The position numbers and the translations under genes were made by a program. Of a stretch of 7,847 bases of DNA, positions 1 to 7,502 are shown piece by piece; position 1 is the first letter of the stretch, and each line of letters opens with the position of its first letter. The DNA lies in NCBI GenBank assembly GCA_018812355.1, contig JAHJDQ010000184.1, positions 1-7,847 of the forward strand, in the 5' to 3' direction. Origin of the DNA: Nanobdellota archaeon (GTDB taxonomy: Archaea > Nanobdellota > Nanobdellia > Woesearchaeales > GW2011-AR9). A model generated the notes under the pieces. That model ran no database searches and was not told where the DNA came from. It worked only from the letters and a program-made list of their open reading frames with translations.

Positions 1-2701
1 CGTGATACTCATTAAAATTCTGGAAGAAACTTTGATCCCTAATTTTATTTGGATAAAACCAGTCAATAACTAATCCTACGTGTTGACGACCAACTCGACT
101 CAACGCTTGTATATACTCTGCTGTGCTTCTAGGAATACCTTGAAAAAACATTACATTCCATTTATCAATATCAACACCATGACTTACTAAGTTAGTAGCA
201 AAACAAACGGGTATGTCTTTTGTAGCTGTAGCATCTAGTTCATTAATATAATTAATGACATCTTTTATTTCATCCATAGATAAAGCACTAGTTAAAGCAA
301 AATTGTTTATTGAGTATCCTTCAGGTCTTAGTTTAGAGTTTGAAACATCTTCAAGAAAATAAGACATACTGTTAACATCAGCGATTTTATTATGATAGGT
401 TAAATATGATTTATAATAACCAAGAAGATAGTCTAGATCGTCAATGGATATTCCTAACTTAGAACTAAATGAAGCCTTATCCTTTTCTATAGAAATAATA
501 TACTCTATTAGTAATCTTAATGTTAATAATGATGCGAACTGATTATCTCTCATATTGGGTGTTAAGCCAATAATAAGTCGATGTGGTGTTTCTGTTTCTT
601 TTCTAAAAAAGAAATCATGTATTCCTTTTCCATCAGGAGACTCTCCTGGAAAGATCTCTGTTTGTTTATCATATAATTGCATTATTTGATCTGATGCACC
701 TGAAATGGTTGCAGTCATTGCAATATTTTTGAAAGGTAAAGTAGTGAAATCCTTTACCAACGTTTCGATGAATGTTTCAAAATGAGAATCAATTGTTCCA
801 AACGCTTCTCTGATTAAGTGCATCTCGTCTTGAATAATCATTCGAGGAGCAGTACTAAAATTAATACTTATAGGTTGACCTCTTGATTCGCAAGAGGATT
901 TTGAATCTAATTTGTATTTGCATTTATCTCCTCGAGGGATGAATCCATGTTTACAAGAGCTTAAATCGATTAATCCTCCAAATAGGTTTTTTAGTTTTCT
1001 TTGCATACCCACATTAGCAAATTTATCTACTGTAGAAATAACAAATGTCGGTAATAAACGGTACACTTCATCATCACAGAAATAAAATCCGAATTCTCGA
1101 TTACAAGATGAGCAAGCATGCTTAATAGTAATATTTTCTTCATTAATTTTTAAGTATACTTTATTCTTTGTATTGCAAACTGGACAATCAGTTATTATTT
1201 TTCCAGGAAGTGGTTTTTTGTTCTTTAATGCTCCAGAAACCCCACTTACTAAATGAAGATTATTATTAGGGAAATCTGTGGAGTCACCAACTAAATAACC
1301 AACAGAGAATTCTCCTTCAATATGATGTTCTTTTCTAACTTCCTCTGCCCAAGCAAATACTTTTGCAATTCTTTGCAATTGTTGAATGGACAACATACGC
1401 AAAGGAAACTTAGTGATTGCCGTTAGACCAAAATTCTTTCCTTCTAAACGATCTAAGAATGCCGAGAAAACAACAAGTCCGAAATACGCTTCACTTTTAC
1501 CACCGCCAGTTGAAACATGTAATACGGAAGCATTAATAGCGTTCGAATTTAAATCAGCAATATCTGGAAGCATAGAAACAACATAGACTAACTGGAATAA
1601 TCTCCAATTCTTATATGGAACTTTTTGATTCAAGTCTTTTTTATAGAATACTTCCTGCATTAGATTAAATGCGCGCATTAATTTTACATCTTTAAGAGAA
1701 TCAATACCTTTAGAAAAATTTTTAATAGTTTTCTCAAAATGATCTGTTAGATCAACATATTTTTTATCACCCGAAGATTTCTTTGCAGAATAATGTGCAA
1801 GATAAACATTCATAATCTCGAGAATTTTATGTAACAAAGCGTTTGTTTTTTCAGGATTGATTAGTTCTTTAAAGCTAAGCTCCCATTTAGTATTTCCATC
1901 AAAAGAATACAACTCATTTTTTGGTTCTATTAAATCTTGATAAAAGTTTTTAGAAAAGATAGTCTTTATAGTATTATCTTCTTTTGAATAGGTTGCCCCA
2001 CAATTCAAAGTTTTAACATCTGAACTATAGGACTCATCATAATTCTCGTAAGTATAATCAAAAATGAATTTATTAAGTGGACAGTTTAGTTTTACATTAG
2101 CAATAACATCAAATATAGATGTTTCATAATTACTAATAGGTACATATTCTCCATCACGTTCAGTATCTCCAGGAGTAGTATTACTAACATACACTGTTAC
2201 AAGCAATAATGATTTTCCGTTCTGTTCATATCTACTTGATTTCGTCAGTACTTTTAAGTTCCAATTATAGTTTGGTTGTGGCTTTGTTGCCAATTCATCA
2301 TTTGAAATAATTGTTATTTCACTTTGAAAGTCCAGAGTTAATTCATCTTCAGGTTTTGTTATTTGAAGATCTTTAAAACTTACATCGAGCTTTTTCCAGA
2401 TAGGAACTTTATCAGGATCATCTTCAGCAATCGTTTGCCTGTAGAAAACATTACAATCTAAATCAAGAGTAAATGGTTTGAACTCATCAACTAGAAAGCT
2501 GATTGCTAATGAATTTGTGTTCGCAATAGTTCTTTGATGTGTTTTTCCTTGAAAACTAGCCGATAAACAACCTATAATGTATTCTCTTGAAGGTTTGTAA
2601 ATTCTAACAGAATCTTTTACGTGTGCTCCAGATAAATTCGCTATTAAGTATTTGGAAACTTCTTCAACAAATTTTTGTTCATCTTTTCTAGTTATAGTCA
2701 T
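1..2701 (-). CDS. drmA: DrmA-like superfamily 2 helicase (DISARM family), C-terminus cut by window edge
   Basis: An uncut reading frame of 900 codons starts at ATG 2701 and leaves the window at base 1. Visible motifs are Walker A TGGGKSE (residues 398-404), a four-cysteine zinc ribbon (C506, C509, C530, C533), the phrase RLLPTFVISTVDKFA just after it, a second cysteine group (C583, C594, C604), a DEMH box (625-628) followed by LIREAFGTIDSHFET, motif III TAT (663-665), IFPGE, and motif VI QALSRVGR (865-872). This order and wording match DrmA of DISARM, where DrmA is an ATP-driven DNA translocase that works with DrmB against phage DNA. About 390 residues precede the motor and I assign no domain to them. 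Known DrmA proteins are about 1,100-1,300 residues, so perhaps 200-400 are missing. The start follows the SF1 helicase stop by one base; an in-frame stop lies just upstream and no other ATG intervenes. The DrmA family call is firm; membership of a true DISARM operon is inferred. Confidence 0.85.
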   Translation of the reverse strand, partial: MTITRKDEQKFVEEVSKYLIANLSGAHVKDSVRIYKPSREYIIGCLSASFQGKTHQRTIANTNSLAISFLVDEFKPFTLDLDCNVFYRQTIAEDDPDKVPIWKKLDVSFKDLQITKPEDELTLDFQSEITIISNDELATKPQPNYNWNLKVLTKSSRYEQNGKSLLLVTVYVSNTTPGDTERDGEYVPISNYETSIFDVIANVKLNCPLNKFIFDYTYENYDESYSSDVKTLNCGATYSKEDNTIKTIFSKNFYQDLIEPKNELYSFDGNTKWELSFKELINPEKTNALLHKILEIMNVYLAHYSAKKSSGDKKYVDLTDHFEKTIKNFSKGIDSLKDVKLMRAFNLMQEVFYKKDLNQKVPYKNWRLFQLVYVVSMLPDIADLNSNAINASVLHVSTGGGKSEAYFGLVVFSAFLDRLEGKNFGLTAITKFPLRMLSIQQLQRIAKVFAWAEEVRKEHHIEGEFSVGYLVGDSTDFPNNNLHLVSGVSGALKNKKPLPGKIITDCPVCNTKNKVYLKINEENITIKHACSSCNREFGFYFCDDEVYRLLPTFVISTVDKFANVGMQRKLKNLFGGLIDLSSCKHGFIPRGDKCKYKLDSKSSCESRGQPISINFSTAPRMIIQDEMHLIREAFGTIDSHFETFIETLVKDFTTLPFKNIAMTATISGASDQIMQLYDKQTEIFPGESPDGKGIHDFFFRKETETPHRLIIGLTPNMRDNQFASLLTLRLLIEYIISIEKDKASFSSKLGISIDDLDYLLGYYKSYLTYHNKIADVNSMSYFLEDVSNSKLRPEGYSINNFALTSALSMDEIKDVINYINELDATATKDIPVCFATNLVSHGVDIDKWNVMFFQGIPRSTAEYIQALSRVGRQHVGLVIDWFYPNKIRDQSFFQNFNEYH

Positions 2702-2702
2702 T

Positions 2703-5276
2703 TTAGCTAAACAAATTAGTTACAATCTTACACTCAGTGATTGCTTCTTTTTTGTCCTCCTTGAATAGGTTGTGTGTTCTTATTTCTTTAATTTCTTGAT
2801 CTACAAATTCCATTTTTCCTTTTATTTCAATTATTTCTTCTTCTGTTAAGAATCCTTTTTTGTAACAGAAGTCTTCTATTTTTTTTCGATCTATCTCAGC
2901 TAGTTTCATGAAGTAAGGTGTTTTTTGATCTGACAAAGAATAAATTTTTCTTAGAGATATCCAATAAAATGTTAACAATATGTTCTTTGCATTTTCTGCA
3001 GTAAGAATGGGGTAGATGTTTCCTAATCGTTCGTTCCAAGGTTTTTTTATTGACCATCCAGTTGAGAATAATAATTCTAGATTTTTTGATAACAAGGCAT
3101 AATCTAGACTTTTGAACCAAGAATCATTTTCTTCAATAAATTCATCACTTGTTTTCTTATCATATAGTTCTGTTGGTTTAACAATACGATATTCGCTAAC
3201 TTTGTCTTTTAATTCTTCAATTTTACTATCTTCTAAAGCCAAATATGGATCTAAATCAGCTTCATCAATAATCATTCCTTTATGACGTATATTATCTAGC
3301 CATGAATCATAGAGTTCATCTGAAGAAAGTGTTTTAATATTACCTATGACAATTAATTTTACTTTTGCTCTGGTGATTGCAACGTTAAATCTTCTTTTAT
3401 CTTTTAAGAAACCAAGAGAACTTTCATCATTGTTTCTCACCAAAGATAATATTACTATATCACTTTGTTGACCTTGGCCTTCATCAACAGTCTTACTTTT
3501 TATGCCAAACTCTTTTAAAGCATTGTTTAATTTTTGTTTTTGAAGATTATAAGGTGTTAATACCATAATATTTCTATTTGTTAAGGTTAGAGATCTTAAT
3601 GTAGACACTACTTTAGAAACAATGTTTACTTCTCCCTCATTAAATTTTGATTTTAAGTCTTCATCCGACTCATCCGAGTCTTGAGAAGTATTTTCTTTAA
3701 CGTGAGAATCAATAAACACCACTGATTTTTCAAAAATAAGATCTAAATGTTTATTTTTATTCTCTTCAGCCGATTCTAGATTACTATAGAATTGTTTGTT
3801 AGGAAAATTTAGAATATCATCATTCATACGATATTGTATTTTAAGTGTTGAAGCAAGATTTTTATCTTTTAAAATTATTTTTTCAAATAAAGACACACTT
3901 AATTCTGAGATCTTATTTTTTTCTTGGCTTAGGACAGTTGGCGGTAATTGTTTGTGATCTCCTGCTAAAACAACTTTTTTCCCTAAAGATAATGGAATTA
4001 TTATGGATGGCTCTGTTGCTTGAGTTGCTTCATCAATCACCACTAAATCAAATTTCATCGATCTTATTTCAGGAGTTCCTGCCAGACTATTTGTACAGAA
4101 AAAAATTCGTGCATTGTTATTAATCTCTTTTAGTATTGAATTTCTAACATTGGTTATTTGTTGTTGTGTTTCAAATTTGCTTTTTTGAGCAATTTTGTAT
4201 TCTTCATGAGAATCATATGCTTCAGTTGAGTTTCTTCCTTTTTGTTTTAATGCATCAACCGATCTTTTCTTTAGTTCTTTAATGGCTTTTTCTAAGTGTT
4301 GTGACTCTTCATAAAGTAAAGGTAAGAAATACTTATTTAATGGGTGATCATTATATTTTGCAAACAGAGTGTAATCAACCACATCTTTTTGTACTTTAAA
4401 TGGTTGACCAACACGTAAAATAACATTATTTGAAGGGTTAGGTAATAGCTGATCAACTTTAGATAATATATTATCAACTGCTTGATTGGAATCGCAACAA
4501 ACAAGAATTCTTTTTGAGGTGTCTTGTTTTAAAGTTTGACAAATAATTTCAGCACAAGCTTGTGTTTTACCAGTTCCAGGAGGGCCATGCAATAAAGAAA
4601 TTTTATTAGGTCCCAATATTTTTTCAACAGCTTCTTTTTTTGACTTATCAAGTTTGAAGAAATAAGAATCTACTCTTTGAGTTGATTGTATAAGGTTTGA
4701 TTCAAATTGATCTCTAAATATAGAAATTATTTGATCTCTAATATCTTCCTCGCCATCATAAAAGCTTGAACAAAAATATTTCAATAATTCTCTTTGTCGC
4801 GTATATGTTACTTTATCAGATCCAAGAACTAAAGTTATTTGTTCATGTAAATTATATATTCCTTCTCTTGTATCAGGAAGTTCAATAGTAATTGATCGAT
4901 TGTTCACATTAATTATAATTCCAGAGACTTTTGAATACGATTCTTTAAATGAAATGTTTTCTGAAACATTAATCATAAAGAAAACATTTGAACCAACAAC
5001 AAATGAGTTATTTTGAAGTTTATCATATTCCATACTTTCCAACGTTATTTGCCATCTCGTTTCCACAAAGTCACGCGAATCAAAGTCTTTTCTTGCAAAT
5101 GCGTGCACTCTTTTTACCACCTTAAGATTATGCAAACAACGACCCATTGCAATCAATTCAAATAACTTTTTTCCAATAGTATCAAAATATGCTTGTTTAG
5201 AGGCAGTTTCTTCTTTAGTGATTAAACTATTAAAATGGTCAAAATAATCTTTATACAATAATTCTTCACTCATCAT
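2703..5276 (-). CDS. UPF1/DNA2-type superfamily 1 helicase (COG1112-like)
   Basis: The 857-residue protein has a complete SF1 motor: Walker A GPPGTGKT (231-238), motif Ia CDSNQAVDNI (261-270), motif II DEAT within VIDEATQATEP (413-423), motif III GDHKQLPPT (439-447), motif IV QYRM (481-484), motif V VDEGQGQQSD (597-606) and motif VI RRFNVAITRAK (628-638). The first 165 residues probably hold the 1B-barrel-like region of UPF1 helicases, and residues 310-380 are helical and charged like their stalk. An acidic stretch (SDESDED, 534-540) sits between the RecA lobes. Residues 650-857 match nothing I know. UPF1/DNA2-type motors move 5' to 3' on nucleic acid; MkoA of the Mokosh defence system is of this type. 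The start overlaps the zinc-ribbon stop by 11 bases, with an in-frame TAA directly before ATG 5276; the next codon (5273) is also ATG, so the start is uncertain by one residue. No Shine-Dalgarno sequence is seen, so translation is probably coupled. Confidence 0.92.
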   Translation of the reverse strand: MMSEELLYKDYFDHFNSLITKEETASKQAYFDTIGKKLFELIAMGRCLHNLKVVKRVHAFARKDFDSRDFVETRWQITLESMEYDKLQNNSFVVGSNVFFMINVSENISFKESYSKVSGIIINVNNRSITIELPDTREGIYNLHEQITLVLGSDKVTYTRQRELLKYFCSSFYDGEEDIRDQIISIFRDQFESNLIQSTQRVDSYFFKLDKSKKEAVEKILGPNKISLLHGPPGTGKTQACAEIICQTLKQDTSKRILVCCDSNQAVDNILSKVDQLLPNPSNNVILRVGQPFKVQKDVVDYTLFAKYNDHPLNKYFLPLLYEESQHLEKAIKELKKRSVDALKQKGRNSTEAYDSHEEYKIAQKSKFETQQQITNVRNSILKEINNNARIFFCTNSLAGTPEIRSMKFDLVVIDEATQATEPSIIIPLSLGKKVVLAGDHKQLPPTVLSQEKNKISELSVSLFEKIILKDKNLASTLKIQYRMNDDILNFPNKQFYSNLESAEENKNKHLDLIFEKSVVFIDSHVKENTSQDSDESDEDLKSKFNEGEVNIVSKVVSTLRSLTLTNRNIMVLTPYNLQKQKLNNALKEFGIKSKTVDEGQGQQSDIVILSLVRNNDESSLGFLKDKRRFNVAITRAKVKLIVIGNIKTLSSDELYDSWLDNIRHKGMIIDEADLDPYLALEDSKIEELKDKVSEYRIVKPTELYDKKTSDEFIEENDSWFKSLDYALLSKNLELLFSTGWSIKKPWNERLGNIYPILTAENAKNILLTFYWISLRKIYSLSDQKTPYFMKLAEIDRKKIEDFCYKKGFLTEEEIIEIKGKMEFVDQEIKEIRTHNLFKEDKKEAITECKIVTNLFS

Positions 5277-5778
5277 TTAAACCAACATAATCCAAGATTT
5301 CCTTGAAAAAGATACCCATGGTCTTGTTCAACTCAATATAATAACTAGTCAATAATGTATCTAACACTTCTTGATCATATTTCCAAAATTTTCTCACCCA
5401 TTCAATACTGTACTTTGATTCAAAACGTTTCAAAGTATTGATAGATAACAATAAATCATCTGAAAAACCAATAGGACCATATTCCTCTTCTGAATAAAAA
5501 TCTTGAGGCAGTATGAAATAAGCAATTGTTGCAGATAATTGTAACTTGTCTTTAGAATCAATTTCTTTACTTTCCATAATAAGAGTTAACAATTCATAAA
5601 CTTTTGGTGTTAACTTGATTAATTTGCTGTGTTTTCCATCATAATCTTTTACAAATGATTTTAGAACTTCTTTAAAGTCTAGACCTGTATGTTTAGGAGA
5701 TAGGCTTGCATCAGACCCGCAAAAGGGACACTTCGTTTCGTTGTCATCAAAATCAGATTTACATATGTTACAGTTCAT
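5266..5778 (-). CDS. Small protein with N-terminal zinc ribbon and helical body
   Basis: The 170-residue protein begins with a clear zinc ribbon: C3-x2-C6, ten residues, C17-x2-C20 (MNCNIC ... CPFC). The rest (about 30-170) is charged and predicted by eye to be helical, with no catalytic motif I can name. The ribbon resembles short metal-binding modules that bind nucleic acid or protein partners. It has no signal peptide or membrane segment. An in-frame TAG two codons before ATG 5778 fixes the start. Its last codons overlap the first codons of the SF1 helicase, so the two are probably made together; I infer that it is an adaptor or accessory subunit of that helicase. The function is unknown. 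A gap of 55 bases separates it from the RmuC-like gene; I see no terminator or good Shine-Dalgarno sequence there, only AGAGA about 10 bases before the ATG. Confidence 0.85.
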   Translation of the reverse strand: MNCNICKSDFDDNETKCPFCGSDASLSPKHTGLDFKEVLKSFVKDYDGKHSKLIKLTPKVYELLTLIMESKEIDSKDKLQLSATIAYFILPQDFYSEEEYGPIGFSDDLLLSINTLKRFESKYSIEWVRKFWKYDQEVLDTLLTSYYIELNKTMGIFFKEILDYVGLNDE

Positions 5779-5833
5779 TTTCTAATTCTCTGTATTGTGT
5801 TTAGTATCATGCCAGTTTTCTTAATCGTATTTT

Positions 5834-7051
5834 TCACTTCGCCAACTCCCCAACGTACAAAGGAACATTATCAATCACTTTCAAATCTGCCTTTATATTT
5901 ATGTCTTCTCCTTCAGCTTTTTTACCAATTTTCTTATTATCATTCTTCAAATCAGCAGTAGAAATCACTTTAACTCTTTTCTCCATAGGGGGATTCATCT
6001 TACCTGACTTCTCCGCTTCCACCGCCCCATCAAGCAAGTCTTTAGGTAAATCTGTGCATTTATCTAAAATATTGATAAATTCTCTAGCAAAGAAGTGATC
6101 TATCTGGATTCTTCGTTTAGTTGCATGAGCAAACTTTCCAATTATCCTACAGATCTGATTTCTATCTTCAGGACTTAATTGTTCAGCAAATTCATAATCC
6201 TCAATCTTTCTTAATGCTAGGATTATAGGTTCAAGAGCATCCAAAGTTATAACATACACATTATAATCAACCAAATTGTATGAAGTCTCATTAATGGTAT
6301 GAACTGTATTCGTTGGGATGACTAAAAAAATATCTTTCTTGACATCTTTCTCTTTTGCATATTTCTTAGCTGCTTCTGCTTGAGACTTAACATACTTTGG
6401 AAAGTTTGAAAGATCTTCTCCACTAGGACTTTTTGCATCAAAAATTATGTATTCGCCAGCGATTTGTAGTGTGTTGTCAGGATTTCCTTTAAATGGAACT
6501 TCTTTAACATATTCAATAGTACGTTGAGAACAAATCCGCTTAATTGTTTCCTTAACATTAGTTTCGTGTTCTTTCCATGTCTTCTTCATATTTTCATGAT
6601 GTTCTTCAATCTCTATTTTTCTTTCTTGTTCGACACGTAAGCGATCACCATCTAATTGTTTCTTTAGAGAATTTAATTCGGTCACCTTATGTTCATAATC
6701 CTCTTGCTTCTGTTTTTCCACTTTATTATTAGAAGCGATCTCTTTTTCTAATTCTTTATTTTTTTCATTAATATCTTCTTTTTTCTGTTCAAGAAATCTT
6801 TTATCAGCTTCTAAATTAACTTTAATTTCCTTAAGATGATCTTTATCCTGCTCTAATGCTCTAATTCTAGAATTAGCTTTATTTAATTCGTCATTAATAG
6901 AACTCAGTTCAAGATCTATTCTGCCAAATTCTTTATAAGCTTCGTGACTTAACGAAACTACATTTCTCCAATAGAATATCCTTTCAATAAAACCAACGGT
7001 TTTAACTTTATTAAAAAACTCTTTTAAGTTTGTAAATTCATGATTTGCCAT
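5834..7051 (-). CDS. RmuC-like coiled-coil nuclease-fold protein
   Basis: The protein has 405 residues. Residues 43-170 form a long, highly charged coiled coil rich in Glu and Lys. The next block carries P191-D192, thirteen residues later D205-A206-K207 (IIFDAKSP), then a helix (about 217-232) and strand FLVIPTN (242-248). This is the PD...(D/E)xK arrangement of RmuC proteins, where PD is followed by a short strand and D-S/A-K. RmuC of Escherichia coli is a predicted nuclease of the PD-(D/E)XK fold that limits inversions at short repeats; it usually has an N-terminal membrane anchor and a coiled coil. Here the N-terminus (IERIFYWRNVV, 22-32) is only weakly hydrophobic, so a membrane anchor is doubtful. 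Residues 345-405 are polar and probably flexible. AAGGGG (7062-7067) lies 10 bases before ATG 7051 and is the best Shine-Dalgarno candidate in the window. The family call rests on motif and architecture; the substrate (DNA) and a defence role are inferred. Confidence 0.75.
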   Translation of the reverse strand: MANHEFTNLKEFFNKVKTVGFIERIFYWRNVVSLSHEAYKEFGRIDLELSSINDELNKANSRIRALEQDKDHLKEIKVNLEADKRFLEQKKEDINEKNKELEKEIASNNKVEKQKQEDYEHKVTELNSLKKQLDGDRLRVEQERKIEIEEHHENMKKTWKEHETNVKETIKRICSQRTIEYVKEVPFKGNPDNTLQIAGEYIIFDAKSPSGEDLSNFPKYVKSQAEAAKKYAKEKDVKKDIFLVIPTNTVHTINETSYNLVDYNVYVITLDALEPIILALRKIEDYEFAEQLSPEDRNQICRIIGKFAHATKRRIQIDHFFAREFINILDKCTDLPKDLLDGAVEAEKSGKMNPPMEKRVKVISTADLKNDNKKIGKKAEGEDINIKADLKVIDNVPLYVGELAK

Positions 7052-7052
7052 T

Positions 7053-7340
7053 TTATTTGTTCCCCTTTGAAGTTTTTACTTCCACTAGAATTTTCTTTTT
7101 ATTATCGTTTAAAATAAAATCTGCCTGCTTTCGTAATTCGTTAATTTCTCCCATCTTAAAGTTCATAGATTTAAGATGGTAATCTATCTGTTTTTCAAAC
7201 TCTTTTGCGAGTTCGTATCTGAATGTCTTGCTATCAACCGCATTCCTAAGGATTTTACGAACAGTATCAGCTTTTAGTCTGCGAAGCAGATAATAAAGGT
7301 CTTCTTCAACCTTAATAGTATATGTTTTCATTTGTGCCAT
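7053..7340 (-). CDS. Small protein: RHH-like N-terminus with D...ExK nuclease-like C-terminus
   Basis: This 95-residue protein is the first gene of the unit. Residues 5-35 read as a strand (KTYTIKV) followed by two helices (EEDLYYLLRRL, ADTVRKILRNAV), the pattern of ribbon-helix-helix DNA-binding proteins. Residues 43-58 form a Glu-rich helix, then ADFIL (D74) and ILVEVKTS (E87-x-K89) give the E...D...ExK series of PD-(D/E)XK nucleases. The nuclease fold would need a further helix and strand after ExK, but the protein stops six residues later, so it may be a degenerate or minimal nuclease or only a look-alike. An in-frame TAA nine bases upstream leaves two possible starts, ATG 7340 and ATG 7331; neither has a Shine-Dalgarno sequence. 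Its stop is one base before the RmuC-like start. A role as autoregulator of the unit, or as partner of the RmuC-like protein, is inferred. I do not recognise a named family. Confidence 0.7.
   Translation of the reverse strand: MAQMKTYTIKVEEDLYYLLRRLKADTVRKILRNAVDSKTFRYELAKEFEKQIDYHLKSMNFKMGEINELRKQADFILNDNKKKILVEVKTSKGNK
7062..7067 (-). promoter_or_regulatory. Shine-Dalgarno-like site of the RmuC-like gene
   Basis: AAGGGG lies inside the last codons of the 95-residue gene, 10 bases before ATG 7051. It is the only start in the window with a reasonable purine-rich ribosome binding site. It supports ATG 7051 as the start of the RmuC-like gene. Confidence 0.4.
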
Positions 7341-7361
7341 TTGGTGTTACAATCATACAAT

Positions 7362-7390
7362 AGTATACCAAAATCAGCCCCTTATTTAAA
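7362..7390 (-). promoter_or_regulatory. Candidate promoter of the five-gene unit
   Basis: On the minus strand TTTAAA (7390-7385) is followed after exactly 17 bases by TATACT (7367-7362), four of six and five of six matches to the bacterial sigma-70 boxes. A start of transcription near 7355 would leave a leader of about 15 bases. The upstream box extends to TTTAAATA (7390-7383), which also fits an archaeal TATA box about 26 bases before a start near 7360. GTAT occurs at 7368-7365 and 7358-7355, and GTAA at 7350-7347. The pair ATAC/GTAT also forms a short dyad (7355-7366) over the -10 box, a possible operator. The assignment rests on sequence pattern only. Confidence 0.5.
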
Positions 7391-7473
7391 GGTTTTGGTC
7401 TTTTTAGTATTTCAGAGTAGTAACAAGAACGAGGGTTTATTTGTGTCTTTGAGTGTTGAATTTTGGGATGTCA

Positions 7474-7490
7474 TAACCCATTTAGGGTTA
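7474..7490. repeat. Short inverted repeat, 6-bp arms
   Basis: TAACCC and GGGTTA flank a five-base loop. It lies 13 bases downstream of the metallopeptidase stop. It is not followed by a T-run on the minus strand, so it is not a classic intrinsic terminator. The nine bases CCCATTTAG here recur at 7548-7556. Confidence 0.6.
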
Positions 7491-7502
7491 CAACGAATTC
7501 AA

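Larger units (their letters stand above)
1..7340 (-). other. Candidate DISARM-like defence operon, left end open
   Basis: Five genes follow each other in one direction with junctions of 1, 55, -11 and 1 bases, and the only convincing promoter lies before the first. The set combines two helicases of different superfamilies, two proteins with nuclease-like motifs, and a zinc ribbon. DrmA-type helicases are known from DISARM, and UPF1-type helicases from Mokosh; RmuC proteins are better known from genome maintenance. The operon structure is well supported by spacing. The defence role is inferred from the families, and drmB, drmC and a methyltransferase would have to be sought beyond base 1. Confidence 0.6.

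Noticed and set aside
1386..1586. Plus-strand open frame of 66 codons
   Set aside because: It lies wholly inside the DrmA-like gene on the other strand, across its Walker A region, and its translation has no domain character.
2896..4123. Short open frames (2896-3120 minus, 3845-4123 plus) within the SF1 helicase gene
   Set aside because: Both are covered by the motif-rich helicase frame and read as low-complexity shadow translations.
5264..5270. TGA recoding (as in SR1/Gracilibacteria or Mycoplasma)
   Set aside because: TGA ends the zinc-ribbon, RmuC-like and metallopeptidase frames at sensible places, and no gene contains an internal TGA.
5901..6098. Plus-strand open frame of 65 codons
   Set aside because: It is antisense to the RmuC-like C-terminus and is a Ser/Leu/Phe-rich shadow.
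7040..7080. Programmed frameshift fusing the 95-residue protein to the RmuC-like protein at AAAGGGG
   Set aside because: A +1 shift could join the frames, but the RmuC-like gene has its own ATG with a plausible ribosome site, and the junction is ordinary for an operon.
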